From the NCBI RefSeq assembly GCF_003340565.1, contig NZ_QPLK01000003.1, positions 124,001 through 188,000 of the forward strand: DNA of 64,000 nt, written 5' to 3'. The notes beneath the pieces were generated by a model, which had not been told where the DNA came from, ran no database searches, and was given only the letters and a program-made list of their open reading frames with translations. Origin of the DNA: Rhodovulum sp. 12E13. Its GTDB lineage: Bacteria; Pseudomonadota; Alphaproteobacteria; Rhodobacterales; Rhodobacteraceae. Every line of letters starts with the position of its first letter. Within the stretch, counting starts at the first letter, position 1. A program made the position numbers and the translations under genes. Positions 40,651-49,258 of this stretch are shown piece after piece.

Positions 40651-41912
40651 CAGCCGGCCCACCGACCCAGGACAAGGCTCGCATTCGTGCCCCCGAAGCC
40701 GAAGCTGTTCGACAGCGCCACGTCGATCCTGCGCTCTCGCGCCGCGTTGGGCGCAAGGTCGATCGGGGTCTCCACCGCCGGGTCGTCGAGGTTGATCGTG
40801 GGCGGCGCCACCTGGTCGCGCAGGGCGAGGATGCAGAAGATCGCCTCGACCGAGCCGGCCGCGCCCAGCAGGTGCCCGATCGAGCTCTTGGTCGAGCTCA
40901 TCGTCGCCTTGCCCGCCGCGTCGCCGAGCATCCGCTCCACCGCCGACAGCTCGATCACGTCGGCCATCGTGCTCGTCCCGTGCGCGTTGATGTAGTCGAT
41001 GTCTGCCGGCGCCTTGCCGGCGCGCTTCAGCGCCGCCCGCATCGACCGCTCGCCGCCTTCGCCATCTTCCGAGGGCGCGGTGATGTGATAGGCGTCGCCC
41101 GACAGGCCGTAGCCCAGCACCTCGGCATAGATCCGCGCGCCGCGCGCCCTGGCGTGCTCGAGCTCCTCCAGCACCACGATGCCCGCGCCCTCGCCCATGA
41201 CAAAGCCGTCACGGTCGGCATCATAGGGCCGGCTCGCTGTCTCCGGCGCGTTGCCGCGCTTGGTCGACAGCGCCTTGCACGCGTTGAACCCGGCGATCCC
41301 GATCTCGCTGATCGCGCTCTCGGCACCACCCGCCACCATCACGTCGGCATCGTCCGACATGATCAGCCGCGCCGCGTCGCCGATGGCGTGCGCCCCCGTC
41401 GAGCAGGCGGTCACCACGGCATGGTTCGGCCCCTTGAAGCCATATCGGATGCTCACCTGTCCGGAGGCGAGATTGATGAGCGATCCGGGAATGAAGAAGG
41501 GCGAGACGCGCCGCGCGCCCTTGTCCCGGATCAGCAGCGCCGTCTCGGCGATGGAATTGAGCCCGCCGATGCCCGAGCCGATCATCACGCCGGTGCGCTC
41601 GCGGCTTTCGTCGTCCTCGGGGGTCCACTCGGCGTCGCGCACCGCCTGCTCGGCCGCGGCGATCGCGTAGAGGATGAAATCGTCGACCTTCCGCCGCTCC
41701 TTGGGCGCCATCCAGTCGTCGGGGTTGAAGCTGCCGTCGCTGCCGTCGCCATGGATGACTTCGCAGGCATACGTGGTGGACAGATGCGCAGCGTCGAACT
41801 TCGAGATCGTCCGCCCCGCCGAATGCCCGGCAAGCAGCCGCTCCCACGTCGCGGCCACGCCCGTCGCAAGCGGTGAAACCAATCCGAGTCCCGTCACGAC
41901 AACGCGCCGCAT
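40650..41912 (-). CDS. fabF: Beta-ketoacyl-ACP synthase II
   Basis: A 420-aa condensing enzyme of fatty acid elongation. The active-site triad is present: cysteine in VVTACSTGAHAIGDA, histidine in NAHGTSTMADV and histidine in KSSIGHLLGAAG. The end SNSFGFGGTNASLVL is conserved. It opens MRRVVVTGLGLVSPLATGVA, the usual start. Downstream of acpP but separated by 360 bases, and coupled to mltG. ATG 41912 lacks a strong ribosome binding site. Confidence 0.97.
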   Translation of the reverse strand: MRRVVVTGLGLVSPLATGVAATWERLLAGHSAGRTISKFDAAHLSTTYACEVIHGDGSDGSFNPDDWMAPKERRKVDDFILYAIAAAEQAVRDAEWTPEDDESRERTGVMIGSGIGGLNSIAETALLIRDKGARRVSPFFIPGSLINLASGQVSIRYGFKGPNHAVVTACSTGAHAIGDAARLIMSDDADVMVAGGAESAISEIGIAGFNACKALSTKRGNAPETASRPYDADRDGFVMGEGAGIVVLEELEHARARGARIYAEVLGYGLSGDAYHITAPSEDGEGGERSMRAALKRAGKAPADIDYINAHGTSTMADVIELSAVERMLGDAAGKATMSSTKSSIGHLLGAAGSVEAIFCILALRDQVAPPTINLDDPAVETPIDLAPNAARERRIDVALSNSFGFGGTNASLVLGRWAG

Positions 41913-42272
41913 GCCTGCCCCCGAGCGTTCTTTCCGATTTGCGCGCCTGATAGCCCGGCCGCCGGGGTGGGGCAATCCCTCGGCGCCTTCAGGCGGCGGC
42001 TCGCCCATCGACGACCGACCACCCCGCGACGCCGGTACGGGCCATGAGCCACGGCACGGCGGGCGCCGTGGGGCGCGCGCCGCCAAGCTGCCGTCGCCGA
42101 CCTCGGTCTCCCGCTGCACGCGATTCGACACCGCTGCGGGGCGCGCGCAGTGACCGCCCTGCCCCTGCGGCCCGGCCAGCCGCAACCGACGGCCCTGAAT
42201 CAGGACGGCGCCCCGAAGGAGCGCCGTCGATCCTTGGCCTGCCCCGGCTGCCGAGGCCGCCGGGCGCGCGTG
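41913..42272. other. 360-base gap between acpP and fabF
   Basis: No convincing gene. It holds one 8-bp hairpin, GACGGCGC (42204-42211) with GCGCCGTC (42221-42228), 45 bases after the acpP stop, which may end or attenuate the acpP message. The rest is unstructured GC-rich sequence that must contain the fabF ribosome binding site and perhaps a promoter. Confidence 0.5.
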
Positions 42273-42506
42273 TTACTGGCGTTCCTGGATGAACTTCACC
42301 GCGTCGCCGAAGGTCTGGATCGTCTCCGCCGCGTCGTCGGGGATCTCGATGCCGAATTCCTCCTCGAAGGCCATGACCAGCTCCACCGTGTCGAGGCTGT
42401 CGGCGCCCAGATCGTCGATGAACGAGGCACTCTCGGTCACCTTGTCCTCGTCGACGCTCAGATGCTCGACCACGATCTTCTTCACGCGCTCCGCGATGTC
42501 GCTCAT
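42273..42506 (-). CDS. acpP: Acyl carrier protein
   Basis: A 77-aa acidic carrier. The phosphopantetheine serine is in [20 protein letters not shown]. The ending [15 protein letters not shown] is typical. It carries growing acyl chains between the fab enzymes. Its codons and length are normal. It lies 238 bases after fabG on the same strand, suggesting its own promoter in addition to read-through. Confidence 0.98.
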   Translation of the reverse strand: MSDIAERVKKIVVEHLSVDEDKVTESASFIDDLGADSLDTVELVMAFEEEFGIEIPDDAAETIQTFGDAVKFIQERQ

Positions 42507-42744
42507 TTCCGTTCCTCACTTGCCGGGGCGCGTCTCCGCCCCTCTTTTCTCTGTCCCGTGCCCCCCGGGGGCGGCTGTCGCCTGCCGGGCGTGCCTCGAT
42601 CCTCCGGGCATGCGGTCGGCCGCGTCCATACGCCCGGCCTGCCGGACAGCCACGCCCCCCTGCCGAAAGCTGCGCCCCATTAGCATCTTCGCCGGGGAAA
42701 GCAAACGCTTTCGCCCGGGCCGGGGCGCGGCGCGAAACGCCCCC

Positions 42745-43482
42745 TCAGATCATCGCCAGACCGCCGTTCACGTGCAGCACCGCGCCGGTGACATAGGCCG
42801 CCTCCGGGCTGGCAAGGTAAAGCGCCGCCGCGCCGATCTCATGCGGCTCGCCCATCCGGCCCGCGGGCACCTGCGCGAGGATCTTTTCCTTCTGCTCGTC
42901 GGTCAGCTTGTCCGTCATGGCGGTCGCGACGAAGCCCGGCGCGATCACGTTCACCGTCACGCCGCGGCCCGCCACCTCGTAGGCGAGCGACTTCGACATG
43001 CCGACCAGCCCGGCCTTCGCGGCGGCATAGTTCCCCTGCCCGGGGTTGCCCGTGGCGCCCACCACCGAGCCCACGTTGACGATGCGCCCCCAGCGCGCCT
43101 TCATCATTCCGCGCAGCACGCCCCGCGACAGGCGGAAGGCCGAGGTGAGGTTGACGTTCAGCACCTCGTCCCACTCGGCGTCCGACATGCGCATGAACAG
43201 GTTGTCCCGCGTGATGCCGGCATTGTTCACCAGGATGTCGAGGGCCCCCATCGTCTCGGCGGCCCGCCTGGGCAACGCGTCGACCGCCTCCGCCTCGGCG
43301 AGGTTGCAGGGCAGGACATGCGCCCGCTCGCCCAGCGCGCCCGCCAGCTCCTCCAGCGGTCCCTCCCGCGTGCCCGAGAGCGCCACCGTCGCGCCGGCGC
43401 CGTGCAGCGCCCGTGCCACCGCGCCGCCGATGCCGCCGGAGGCGCCGGTCACCAGCGCCGCCTTGCCCGTCAGATCGAACAT
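42745..43482 (-). CDS. fabG: 3-oxoacyl-ACP reductase FabG
   Basis: A 245-aa short-chain reductase using NADPH. The nucleotide loop is VTGASGGIGGAVARAL (residues 11-26); LVNNAGITRDN and the catalytic Ser (VGSVVGATG) and YxxxK (GNYAAAKAGL) are in place; the end VTGAVLHVNGGLAMI is standard. ATG at 43482 with AAGGAG 7 bases upstream. In most relatives fabD lies directly upstream; here 2.9 kb of other sequence intervenes. Confidence 0.97.
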   Translation of the reverse strand: MFDLTGKAALVTGASGGIGGAVARALHGAGATVALSGTREGPLEELAGALGERAHVLPCNLAEAEAVDALPRRAAETMGALDILVNNAGITRDNLFMRMSDAEWDEVLNVNLTSAFRLSRGVLRGMMKARWGRIVNVGSVVGATGNPGQGNYAAAKAGLVGMSKSLAYEVAGRGVTVNVIAPGFVATAMTDKLTDEQKEKILAQVPAGRMGEPHEIGAAALYLASPEAAYVTGAVLHVNGGLAMI

Positions 43483-43621
43483 GTCCGTCTCCTTCTCGTC
43501 GCCGGCCGCCCCGCGCCCAGGCAGGCGCCGGCCCGCACTTCCCGCCCGTGCCCGGGCACCGTCTCGTTCGCCGCCGTCCGTCACCTGGTCCGACGCGCGC
43601 GACCGCGCGCGCCCCGCTCCG

Positions 43622-43927
43622 TCAGGGCACGTCGATGTCGAGGGCGAGCGCGTGGATCCGGCCCACCAGATCCTCGCCCAAAGCCGCGTGCACCGCCCGA
43701 TGTCGCGCGAGGCGCGGCTGTCCGCGGAACGCCTCGGCGCGGATTTTCACCTGGAAATGGCTCTGACCGCCCTCGCGGTAGCCGGAATGGCCCCGGTGGC
43801 TCTCGCTGTCGTCGATCACGACCAGCTCGGCGGGCGCGAAGGCCTCTCCAAGCCGGGCGCGGATCTCCGCCGTGACAGGGCCCTCGGCGGGCACCGGGGA
43901 CGCGGCGGAGTCGCTCTCTGCCGACAT
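43622..43927 (-). CDS. BolA family protein
   Basis: A 101-aa BolA protein. Conserved parts are IDDSESHRGHSGYREGGQSH, FQVKIRAEAFRGQPRLARHR and AVHAALGEDLVGRIHALALD. BolA proteins work with monothiol glutaredoxins in iron-sulfur and redox regulation. GGGAGG precedes ATG 43927. The divergent J-domain gene, 138 bases away, is its common neighbour in Rhodobacteraceae. Confidence 0.9.
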   Translation of the reverse strand: MSAESDSAASPVPAEGPVTAEIRARLGEAFAPAELVVIDDSESHRGHSGYREGGQSHFQVKIRAEAFRGQPRLARHRAVHAALGEDLVGRIHALALDIDVP

Positions 43928-44065
43928 TTTCGGCACCTCCCTCTTCTCATGCGCGCGCCAGTGACTAAACTCACGCGTCCGAGTCGGGGATAGCCCTCGC
44001 GGCGCGCCCCCCGCAAGAGCACGAGTCCCGCGCCGAGGGCGGCGCCGCAGGAGAGGCAGCGTTCC

Positions 44066-44695
44066 ATGACCAAGCCCGATCCCTTCGGATTCGACATTCG
44101 CGCAAGCGTCGACAAGAAGAAGCGCAATCGCGGGCGGCGCGGCATGTCGGGCGCCTTCGAAACCTCGCAGCGCGTCTGCGACCATCCCGGCTGCGAGGAG
44201 CGCGGGCTGTACCGCGCGCCCAAGTCGCCCGACGTGCTCGACGACTACTACTGGTTCTGCAAGCAGCACGTCCGCGAGTACAACCTCAAGTGGAATTTCT
44301 TCGAGGGCTCCACCGAGGAGGAGTTCTCCGCCCAGATCGACAAGGACCGTGTCTGGGGCCGCAAGACCAAGTCGTTCAAGCAATCGGCCGAGGAACGCGC
44401 CTGGGCCCGGCTTGGTGTCGACGACCCGCACCAGGTGCTGGGCGACAACGCGACCCGCAACCCCGGAAAGTCGGTCACGGGCACCCGCAGGCTGCCACCC
44501 ACCGAGCGCAAGGCGCTCGAGATCCTCGACGCCAGGGACCACTGGACGAAGGCCGAGGTGCGCAAGTCCTACAAGGCGCTGATCAAGGTGCTGCACCCCG
44601 ACATGAACGGCGGCGACCGCTCGGACGAGGAACGCCTGCAGGAGGTCGTCTGGGCCTGGGACCAGATCAAGGACAGCCGCAACTTCCGCGATTGA
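44066..44695 (+). CDS. J domain-containing (DnaJ-like) protein
   Basis: A 209-aa protein with a C-terminal J domain (about residues 148-207): ALEILDARDHWTKAEVRKSY, KALIKVLHPDMNGGDRSDEE with the HPD triad, and LQEVVWAWDQIKDSRNF. The N-terminal half has four possible zinc ligands (VCDHPGCEERGLY, WFCKQHVREYN) and is conserved in alphaproteobacterial relatives. It should stimulate an Hsp70 (DnaK or HscA); with BolA next door a role in iron-sulfur protein maturation is possible. No cobS gene follows, unlike in many relatives. Confidence 0.88.
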   Translation: MTKPDPFGFDIRASVDKKKRNRGRRGMSGAFETSQRVCDHPGCEERGLYRAPKSPDVLDDYYWFCKQHVREYNLKWNFFEGSTEEEFSAQIDKDRVWGRKTKSFKQSAEERAWARLGVDDPHQVLGDNATRNPGKSVTGTRRLPPTERKALEILDARDHWTKAEVRKSYKALIKVLHPDMNGGDRSDEERLQEVVWAWDQIKDSRNFRD

Positions 44696-45666
44696 GGCAC
44701 GAGCGCGGCGGCTGGCGCCGCGCCGATCCGGGGCATGCCCGGGCGCTTCCCTCGGGGGGTCGGGCCGCCCGAGCTGCCCGCGTCCCCTCGGACCGACGGC
44801 CTCGCGGCAGCGCCCGGCGACCGCATGATGCCGCGCGCGACCCGAGCGAGGCCGCCATCGACCCGGGATGGCGACCGGCTGGGCCGTGGCGGGCGAGAGC
44901 CGCGCCGCCAGCCGGCCGACCCGGCGCCCCCGTCTTCTTCTTGCTCGAAATATCCCGGGGGTGCGGGGGCTGGCCCCCGCTGCCACGGCACCGTCCGATC
45001 CCGCCCTGCCCGCACTCGCACAAAGGGGGCACACAACCGGACAGGACGGGCCGCAGGAGCTCGCGCAACGCGCGGCCGCTCCCGGGGGGCCGTCCCCCTG
45101 AGTCCGGCCCGCGCCCGGGAGCACCCGCCCGAGAGCGCACCCGAAGGCGCGCGCCCCGGACGGGGCACTCGTTACCAACACCACTGGTCAACAACGGGGC
45201 CCGTCCGCGGGCGGGCCGGATGACCCGCGCCCCTCGGGGCCGTTCGCAGCCATCCCCCCAGGACGGCGTCGAGGACAGGTATGGCGGGGCATGGTGACGG
45301 GCGCTGGGCGAGGATCGTGCCTTCTTTCGGTTTCTTCGGCCCATGCGTTGCACGAATGTGGCCGTGGATGCGCAGACCGCGACAGTGGCGGGCGCGGCGT
45401 CCGGGTCGTCGCCCGCGCAGCGACGGTAAAGGCCGGGCCGGAAACAATGCGTGTCCTCGGCCTGCATCGATGACGGAACCCGCGCAAGGCGGTCCGCCGG
45501 CAGACACAGTCGCGCCCCATGCCCTTGCGGCATCTTCCGTCGCTGCGGCGGCGCGAAGCACATGTCGGCCCCTGCGGCGCCATCACGGGCACCGCCGCCA
45601 GACCCCCGCCGGCGCCGCGAGCCACCTGCGCGACGCGGTGTGCCGGGCGGTGCACCGCCGAGGCGG
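44696..45666. other. 971-base stretch without a convincing gene
   Basis: Several frames stay open here because of the GC content, but none has a ribosome binding site, a recognisable domain or steady codon use, and they overlap one another on both strands. It holds the intergenic repeat at 44931-44984 and short GC hairpins. It may be a decayed gene remnant or spacer. Confidence 0.5.
44931..44984 (-). repeat. Rhodobacterales intergenic repeat, copy B
   Basis: On the minus strand: GCGGGGGCCAGCCCCCGC hairpin, then CCCCCGGGATATTTCGAGC and a purine-rich tail AAGAAGAAGACGGGGG. Same order and core as copy A at 8466-8530. Confidence 0.65.
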
Positions 45667-46131
45667 TCAGCGTGCGGCGCGGGCGAGCAGGTGAAGCGCG
45701 GCCATCGCGACGGCCCAGACAGCGCCGAGCAGGGGCGCAGCGGCCACGGCGAGGGGTGTCACCACGGTCGCTGCGCCGAGGCGGATGGCTTCCGTCACCG
45801 GAGAGCCCCCCGACAGGAGCGTGGGCACGCCCGAGAGCACACCGCCGATCAACCCGGCGAGCAAGGTGGCCAGCACCCCGCCGAAAGCGGCAAGCGGCCA
45901 GCCCGCAGTCCCGCGCCTTCCGAACAGGCCCGCCAGCGCGGCGCCGGCGACGAGGCCGCCCACGCCGTGAAACAGGATGACCTCGCCGACGAACAGCCAG
46001 ACCCCGGTCGATCCGGTCGCCGCCTGCCGGTCGCCGTAAAGGAAAAGAAACGCGAACAGTGCCGCGACCGACGCCATCCCCGCGGCGACGATCGCGCGCG
46101 CCGTCCAGCCGGCCGGCTCGGTTTCGTCCAT
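45667..46131 (-). CDS. Small polytopic membrane protein, hypothetical
   Basis: A 154-aa protein with four likely membrane helices (about residues 11-30, 40-66, 76-98 and 113-146); the opening is MDETEPAGWTARAIVAAGMA. GGGAGGG lies 6 bases before ATG 46131. Codon third positions are strongly GC. No family recognised. It lies alone between fabD and the empty stretch, on the same strand as the fab genes. Confidence 0.6.
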   Translation of the reverse strand: MDETEPAGWTARAIVAAGMASVAALFAFLFLYGDRQAATGSTGVWLFVGEVILFHGVGGLVAGAALAGLFGRRGTAGWPLAAFGGVLATLLAGLIGGVLSGVPTLLSGGSPVTEAIRLGAATVVTPLAVAAAPLLGAVWAVAMAALHLLARAAR

Positions 46132-46394
46132 CGCGCCCTCCCCTCCTGCCCAGGCCGGCCGCAAACGCGGTGTCGACCCGTCGCCTCCCACGTGACGACG
46201 CCTCGCCCGCGTCGCCGGTGCCCCGCTGCCGAGGCCGCATCGCCAACCGGGGCGAAAACCGTACCCACCAGGCAGGCCCGCCGCGCGCCCGCGCCGCGCC
46301 GGACGCGATCGACGCGGTGTGCCCGACCAGCGCTCCTCGCCAGCGCTCCGCGCCACGGCTTCGGGCAAGCGTCGCGCCGCTCCTGACGCCCGGC

Positions 46395-46427
46395 CTCAGG
46401 GCAGCGCGGCGACTCAGGGCAGCGCGG
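46395..46427. repeat. 18-base tandem duplication at the fabD stop codon
   Basis: CTCAGGGCAGCGCGG occurs at 46395-46409 and again at 46413-46427, an 18-base period. The second copy contains the fabD stop codon (TGA, 46414-46416 on the minus strand) and last codons; the first reproduces them just downstream. Confidence 0.8.
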
Positions 46428-47355
46428 CTGCCGCAGCGGCCCGCACCTCCTCAGCCGTGCCCACCGTGCGGGTCGCGAGCGCGCGATCGATCCGCCGTGC
46501 CATGCCCGACAGAGCCTTGCCCGCGCCGATCTCCCAGATCTCGCCCACACCCTGCCCCGCCATCCAGGCCACGCTCTCGCGCCAGCGGACAGTGCCCGTC
46601 ACCTGCTCCACGAGCAGCCGTCGGATTTCGTCGGGCTCCGTGACCGCCTCGGCGCGCACGTTGCTTACCAGCGGCACGGCCGGCGATCTCAAGTCCACCT
46701 CCTCGAGCGCTGCCGCCATCGCCTCGGCTGCCGGCTGCATCAGCGCACAGTGAAACGGCGCAGAGACCGGCAGCGTCACGGCCCGCTTGGCGCCCCGCGT
46801 GTTCGCGATCTCCACCGCGCGTTCCACCGCGCCCCGATGCCCCGATATCACGACCTGCCCCGGGTCATTGTCGTTGGCCGCCTCGCAGACCTCGCCGGCG
46901 GCGGCCTCTTCCGCGACCGATCTTGCATCGTCGAGCCCCAATCCCAGGAGCGCCGCCATCGCGCCCACGCCGACCGGCACCGCCTCCTGCATCGCGCGCC
47001 CCCGCAGCCGCAGCAGCCGCGCCGCGTCGCCCACGCCGATCGCGCCCGCCGCGCAGAGCGCCGAATACTCGCCCAGCGAATGACCGGCGACGAAGGCGGC
47101 GGCCTCGACGCCCACGCCCTCGGCGCGCAGGGCCGCCATCGCCGCCATCGAGGTCGCCATGAGCGCCGGCTGGGCATTGGCCGTCAGCGTCAGCGTCTCC
47201 GCGTCGCCCTTCCAGATCAGCGCCGACAGCCCCTCGCCGAGGGCCGCATCGACCTCTTCGAAGACGGAAGCCGCTTCCGGCCACCCTTCGGCAAGGTCGC
47301 GCCCCATCCCGATCGCCTGCGCCCCCTGGCCCGGAAACACGAACGCCCGCATCAT
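46414..47355 (-). CDS. fabD: Malonyl-CoA:ACP transacylase
   Basis: A 313-aa transacylase that loads malonate on acyl carrier protein. The catalytic serine is in AGHSLGEYSALCA (near residue 93) and the histidine in APFHCALMQPAAEA (near 202). The start MRAFVFPGQGAQAIGMGRDL and the arginine in LRLRGRAMQEAVP are standard. ATG at 47355 has GAGGAGG 7 bases upstream; the next codon is also ATG. Although on the same strand as fabG, it is 2.9 kb away. Confidence 0.96.
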   Translation of the reverse strand: MMRAFVFPGQGAQAIGMGRDLAEGWPEAASVFEEVDAALGEGLSALIWKGDAETLTLTANAQPALMATSMAAMAALRAEGVGVEAAAFVAGHSLGEYSALCAAGAIGVGDAARLLRLRGRAMQEAVPVGVGAMAALLGLGLDDARSVAEEAAAGEVCEAANDNDPGQVVISGHRGAVERAVEIANTRGAKRAVTLPVSAPFHCALMQPAAEAMAAALEEVDLRSPAVPLVSNVRAEAVTEPDEIRRLLVEQVTGTVRWRESVAWMAGQGVGEIWEIGAGKALSGMARRIDRALATRTVGTAEEVRAAAAAALP

Positions 47356-47879
47356 CGGCTGCCCTCCTCGTCGTCCCGCCGCGCAGCCCTCCCTAGACAC
47401 GGTGCGCCCCGGCGGCAAGGCGCCGCCCGGTGCGCCCCGCCAGACAGCCCGCCCCCGCTACCCTGCGCCAACGCCGTCTCGTCCGAAGCCCGCCGTGGCC
47501 TGGGGCAAGCACGAGGGCGGCGCAGCAGCAGGCCGAGGGCCCGCTGGTCGCGCGCGGCCGGGGCGGACGCAACCCGGTCGCCAATGACGCGGACGCGTTG
47601 TCGGGTGCGGGGCACTGGCGCGCGCCTGTTCCGCGATGCGCCCGGCGCCGTCGGCCTTTTCCGTGTGGCCGCCCGGTCACGGCCCTGCCCGCCGTGGCCC
47701 TGGCCGTCGATGGGTGCGCCAGCCGCGCTTCTGCACCCTGCCCTTGCGCACCCGCCCCATCCGTGCAATAGCCCGCGCCACTTCCGCGAAGATCGACGAC
47801 CGGCGCAGCCTCTCGTGAGCGGGGCGCGGAAGCCCCTGACCCGCTCTTTGAAGTGCGCCCGAGAAAGGGAAACCGCAGC
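47356..47879. other. 524-base divergent gap between fabD and rpsF
   Basis: No supported gene; open frames here lack start signals and families. It must hold promoters for fabD and for the ribosomal protein operon. GAGAAAGGGAAACC near 47861-47874 is the rpsF ribosome binding site. I did not find a convincing ribosomal leader structure or sigma-70 boxes. Confidence 0.5.
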
Positions 47880-48233
47880 ATGCCGCTCTACGAGCATGTC
47901 TTCATCGCGCGCCAGGATCTCTCCAACGCGCAGGCCGAGGGGCTGATCGAGCACTTCGGCACCGTCCTGTCCGACCACGGCGGCAAGGTCGTCGGCTCGG
48001 AATACTGGGGCGTCAAGACGATGGCCTACAAGATCAACAAGAACCGCAAGGGCCACTACGCCTTTCTGCGCACCGAGGCGCCCGCCGAAGCGGTGCAGGA
48101 GATGGAGCGCCTGATGCGGCTGCACGACGACGTGATGCGCGTGCTTACCATCAAGGTCGACGCCCACGAGGAAGGCCCCTCCATCCAGATGCAGAAGCGC
48201 GACGAGCGGGATTCCCGTCGCGATCGCCGCTGA
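47880..48233 (+). CDS. rpsF: 30S ribosomal protein S6
   Basis: A 117-aa S6: [40 protein letters not shown] (KTMAYKI is the RNA-facing strand) and a charged C-terminal tail [13 protein letters not shown]. It pairs with S18, encoded next, in the platform of the small subunit. First gene of rpsF-rpsR-rplI. ATG at 47880 follows GAGAAAGGGAAACCGCAGC. Confidence 0.98.
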   Translation: MPLYEHVFIARQDLSNAQAEGLIEHFGTVLSDHGGKVVGSEYWGVKTMAYKINKNRKGHYAFLRTEAPAEAVQEMERLMRLHDDVMRVLTIKVDAHEEGPSIQMQKRDERDSRRDRR

Positions 48234-48257
48234 GCCCAGAGAGAAAGGACAGGACAC

Positions 48258-48482
48258 ATGGCCAAGCCGTTTTTCCGCCGCCGCAAGGTCTGCCCGTTCT
48301 CGGGCGACAACGCGCCGAAGATCGACTACAAGGACACCAAGCTGCTGCAGCGTTACGTCTCCGAGCGCGGCAAGATCGTGCCCTCCCGCATCACCGCGGT
48401 ATCCTCCAAGAAGCAGCGAGAGCTTGCCCGCGCCATCAAGCGCGCGCGCTTCCTTTCGCTTCTGCCCTACGCCGTCAAGTAA
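48258..48482 (+). CDS. rpsR: 30S ribosomal protein S18
   Basis: A 74-aa S18: [40 protein letters not shown] and [20 protein letters not shown]. Length is typical for alphaproteobacteria. AGAAAGGACAGGACAC precedes ATG. It begins 24 bases after rpsF and ends 10 bases before rplI. Confidence 0.98.
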   Translation: MAKPFFRRRKVCPFSGDNAPKIDYKDTKLLQRYVSERGKIVPSRITAVSSKKQRELARAIKRARFLSLLPYAVK

Positions 48483-48492
48483 GGAGCCCGAC

Positions 48493-49128
48493 ATGGACGT
48501 CATCCTGCTCGAACGCGTCTCCAAGCTCGGCCAGATGGGCGAAGTCGTCTCCGTCAAGGAGGGCTATGCACGCAATTTCCTGCTGCCGCAGGGCAAGGCG
48601 CTGCGCGCGTCCAAGGACAACATCGCCCGCTTCGAGGCCGATAAGGCCCAGCTCGAGGCGCGCAACCTCGAGACCCGGAAGGAGGCCGAAAAGCTGGCCG
48701 GTTCGCTCGAGGGCCAGAGCTTCGTGCTGATCCGCCAGGCCGCCGATTCCGGCGCGCTCTACGGGTCCGTCACGCCGCGCGACACGGCCGATGCCGCAGC
48801 AGAGGCCGGTTTCACCATCGACAAGCGCCAGATCGACCTCGGTCGCCCGATCAAGGAGCTCGGCCTGCACACCGTCGTCGTGCACCTGCACCCCGAGGTC
48901 GAGGTCGAGATCAAGCTCAACGTCGCCCGCTCGCAGGAAGAGGCCGAGATCCAGGCCGCCGGCAAGTCGATCCAGGAGCTGGCCGCCGAAGAAGAGGCAC
49001 AGGCCGAGTTCGAGATTGCCGAGCTGTTCGACGATATCGGCGGCGCCACGATGGACCAGTTCGACGATCCGCGCGGCCCCGAACCTCGGGAGAGCGAGGA
49101 CGGCGAAGGTCGCAACGAGCCGCTCTGA
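48493..49128 (+). CDS. rplI: 50S ribosomal protein L9
   Basis: A 211-aa L9. The N-terminal rRNA-binding domain reads [20 protein letters not shown] and [20 protein letters not shown], followed by the long connecting helix and the C-terminal domain ([20 protein letters not shown]). An acidic extension of about 45 residues, after residue 165, is longer than in E. coli L9 but common in Rhodobacteraceae. AAGGAG lies 6 bases before ATG. A terminator follows the stop by 34 bases. Confidence 0.98.
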   Translation: MDVILLERVSKLGQMGEVVSVKEGYARNFLLPQGKALRASKDNIARFEADKAQLEARNLETRKEAEKLAGSLEGQSFVLIRQAADSGALYGSVTPRDTADAAAEAGFTIDKRQIDLGRPIKELGLHTVVVHLHPEVEVEIKLNVARSQEEAEIQAAGKSIQELAAEEEAQAEFEIAELFDDIGGATMDQFDDPRGPEPRESEDGEGRNEPL

Positions 49129-49162
49129 CGGCTCGCCTCACGCCGACTTGCGAGACAGTGAA

Positions 49163-49190
49163 GGGTCGTGCCGCAGGCGCGGCCCTTTCT
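49163..49190 (+). terminator. Intrinsic terminator of rpsF-rpsR-rplI
   Basis: GGGTCGTGCC (49163-49172) pairs over 10 bp, with two G-T pairs, with GGCGCGGCCC (49176-49185) around the loop GCA and is followed by TTTCT. Confidence 0.78.
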
Positions 49191-49258
49191 GCATTCAGCC
49201 GCCGGAACATCCCTGTCAGGCGCGACGTTTTTCGCTCGCACCAAGGCAAGGAGAATGA

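Noticed and set aside
44667-45563. Possible 298-aa minus-strand gene in the empty kilobase
   Set aside because: No ribosome binding site, no family, and it overlaps the end of the J-domain gene and a dispersed repeat.
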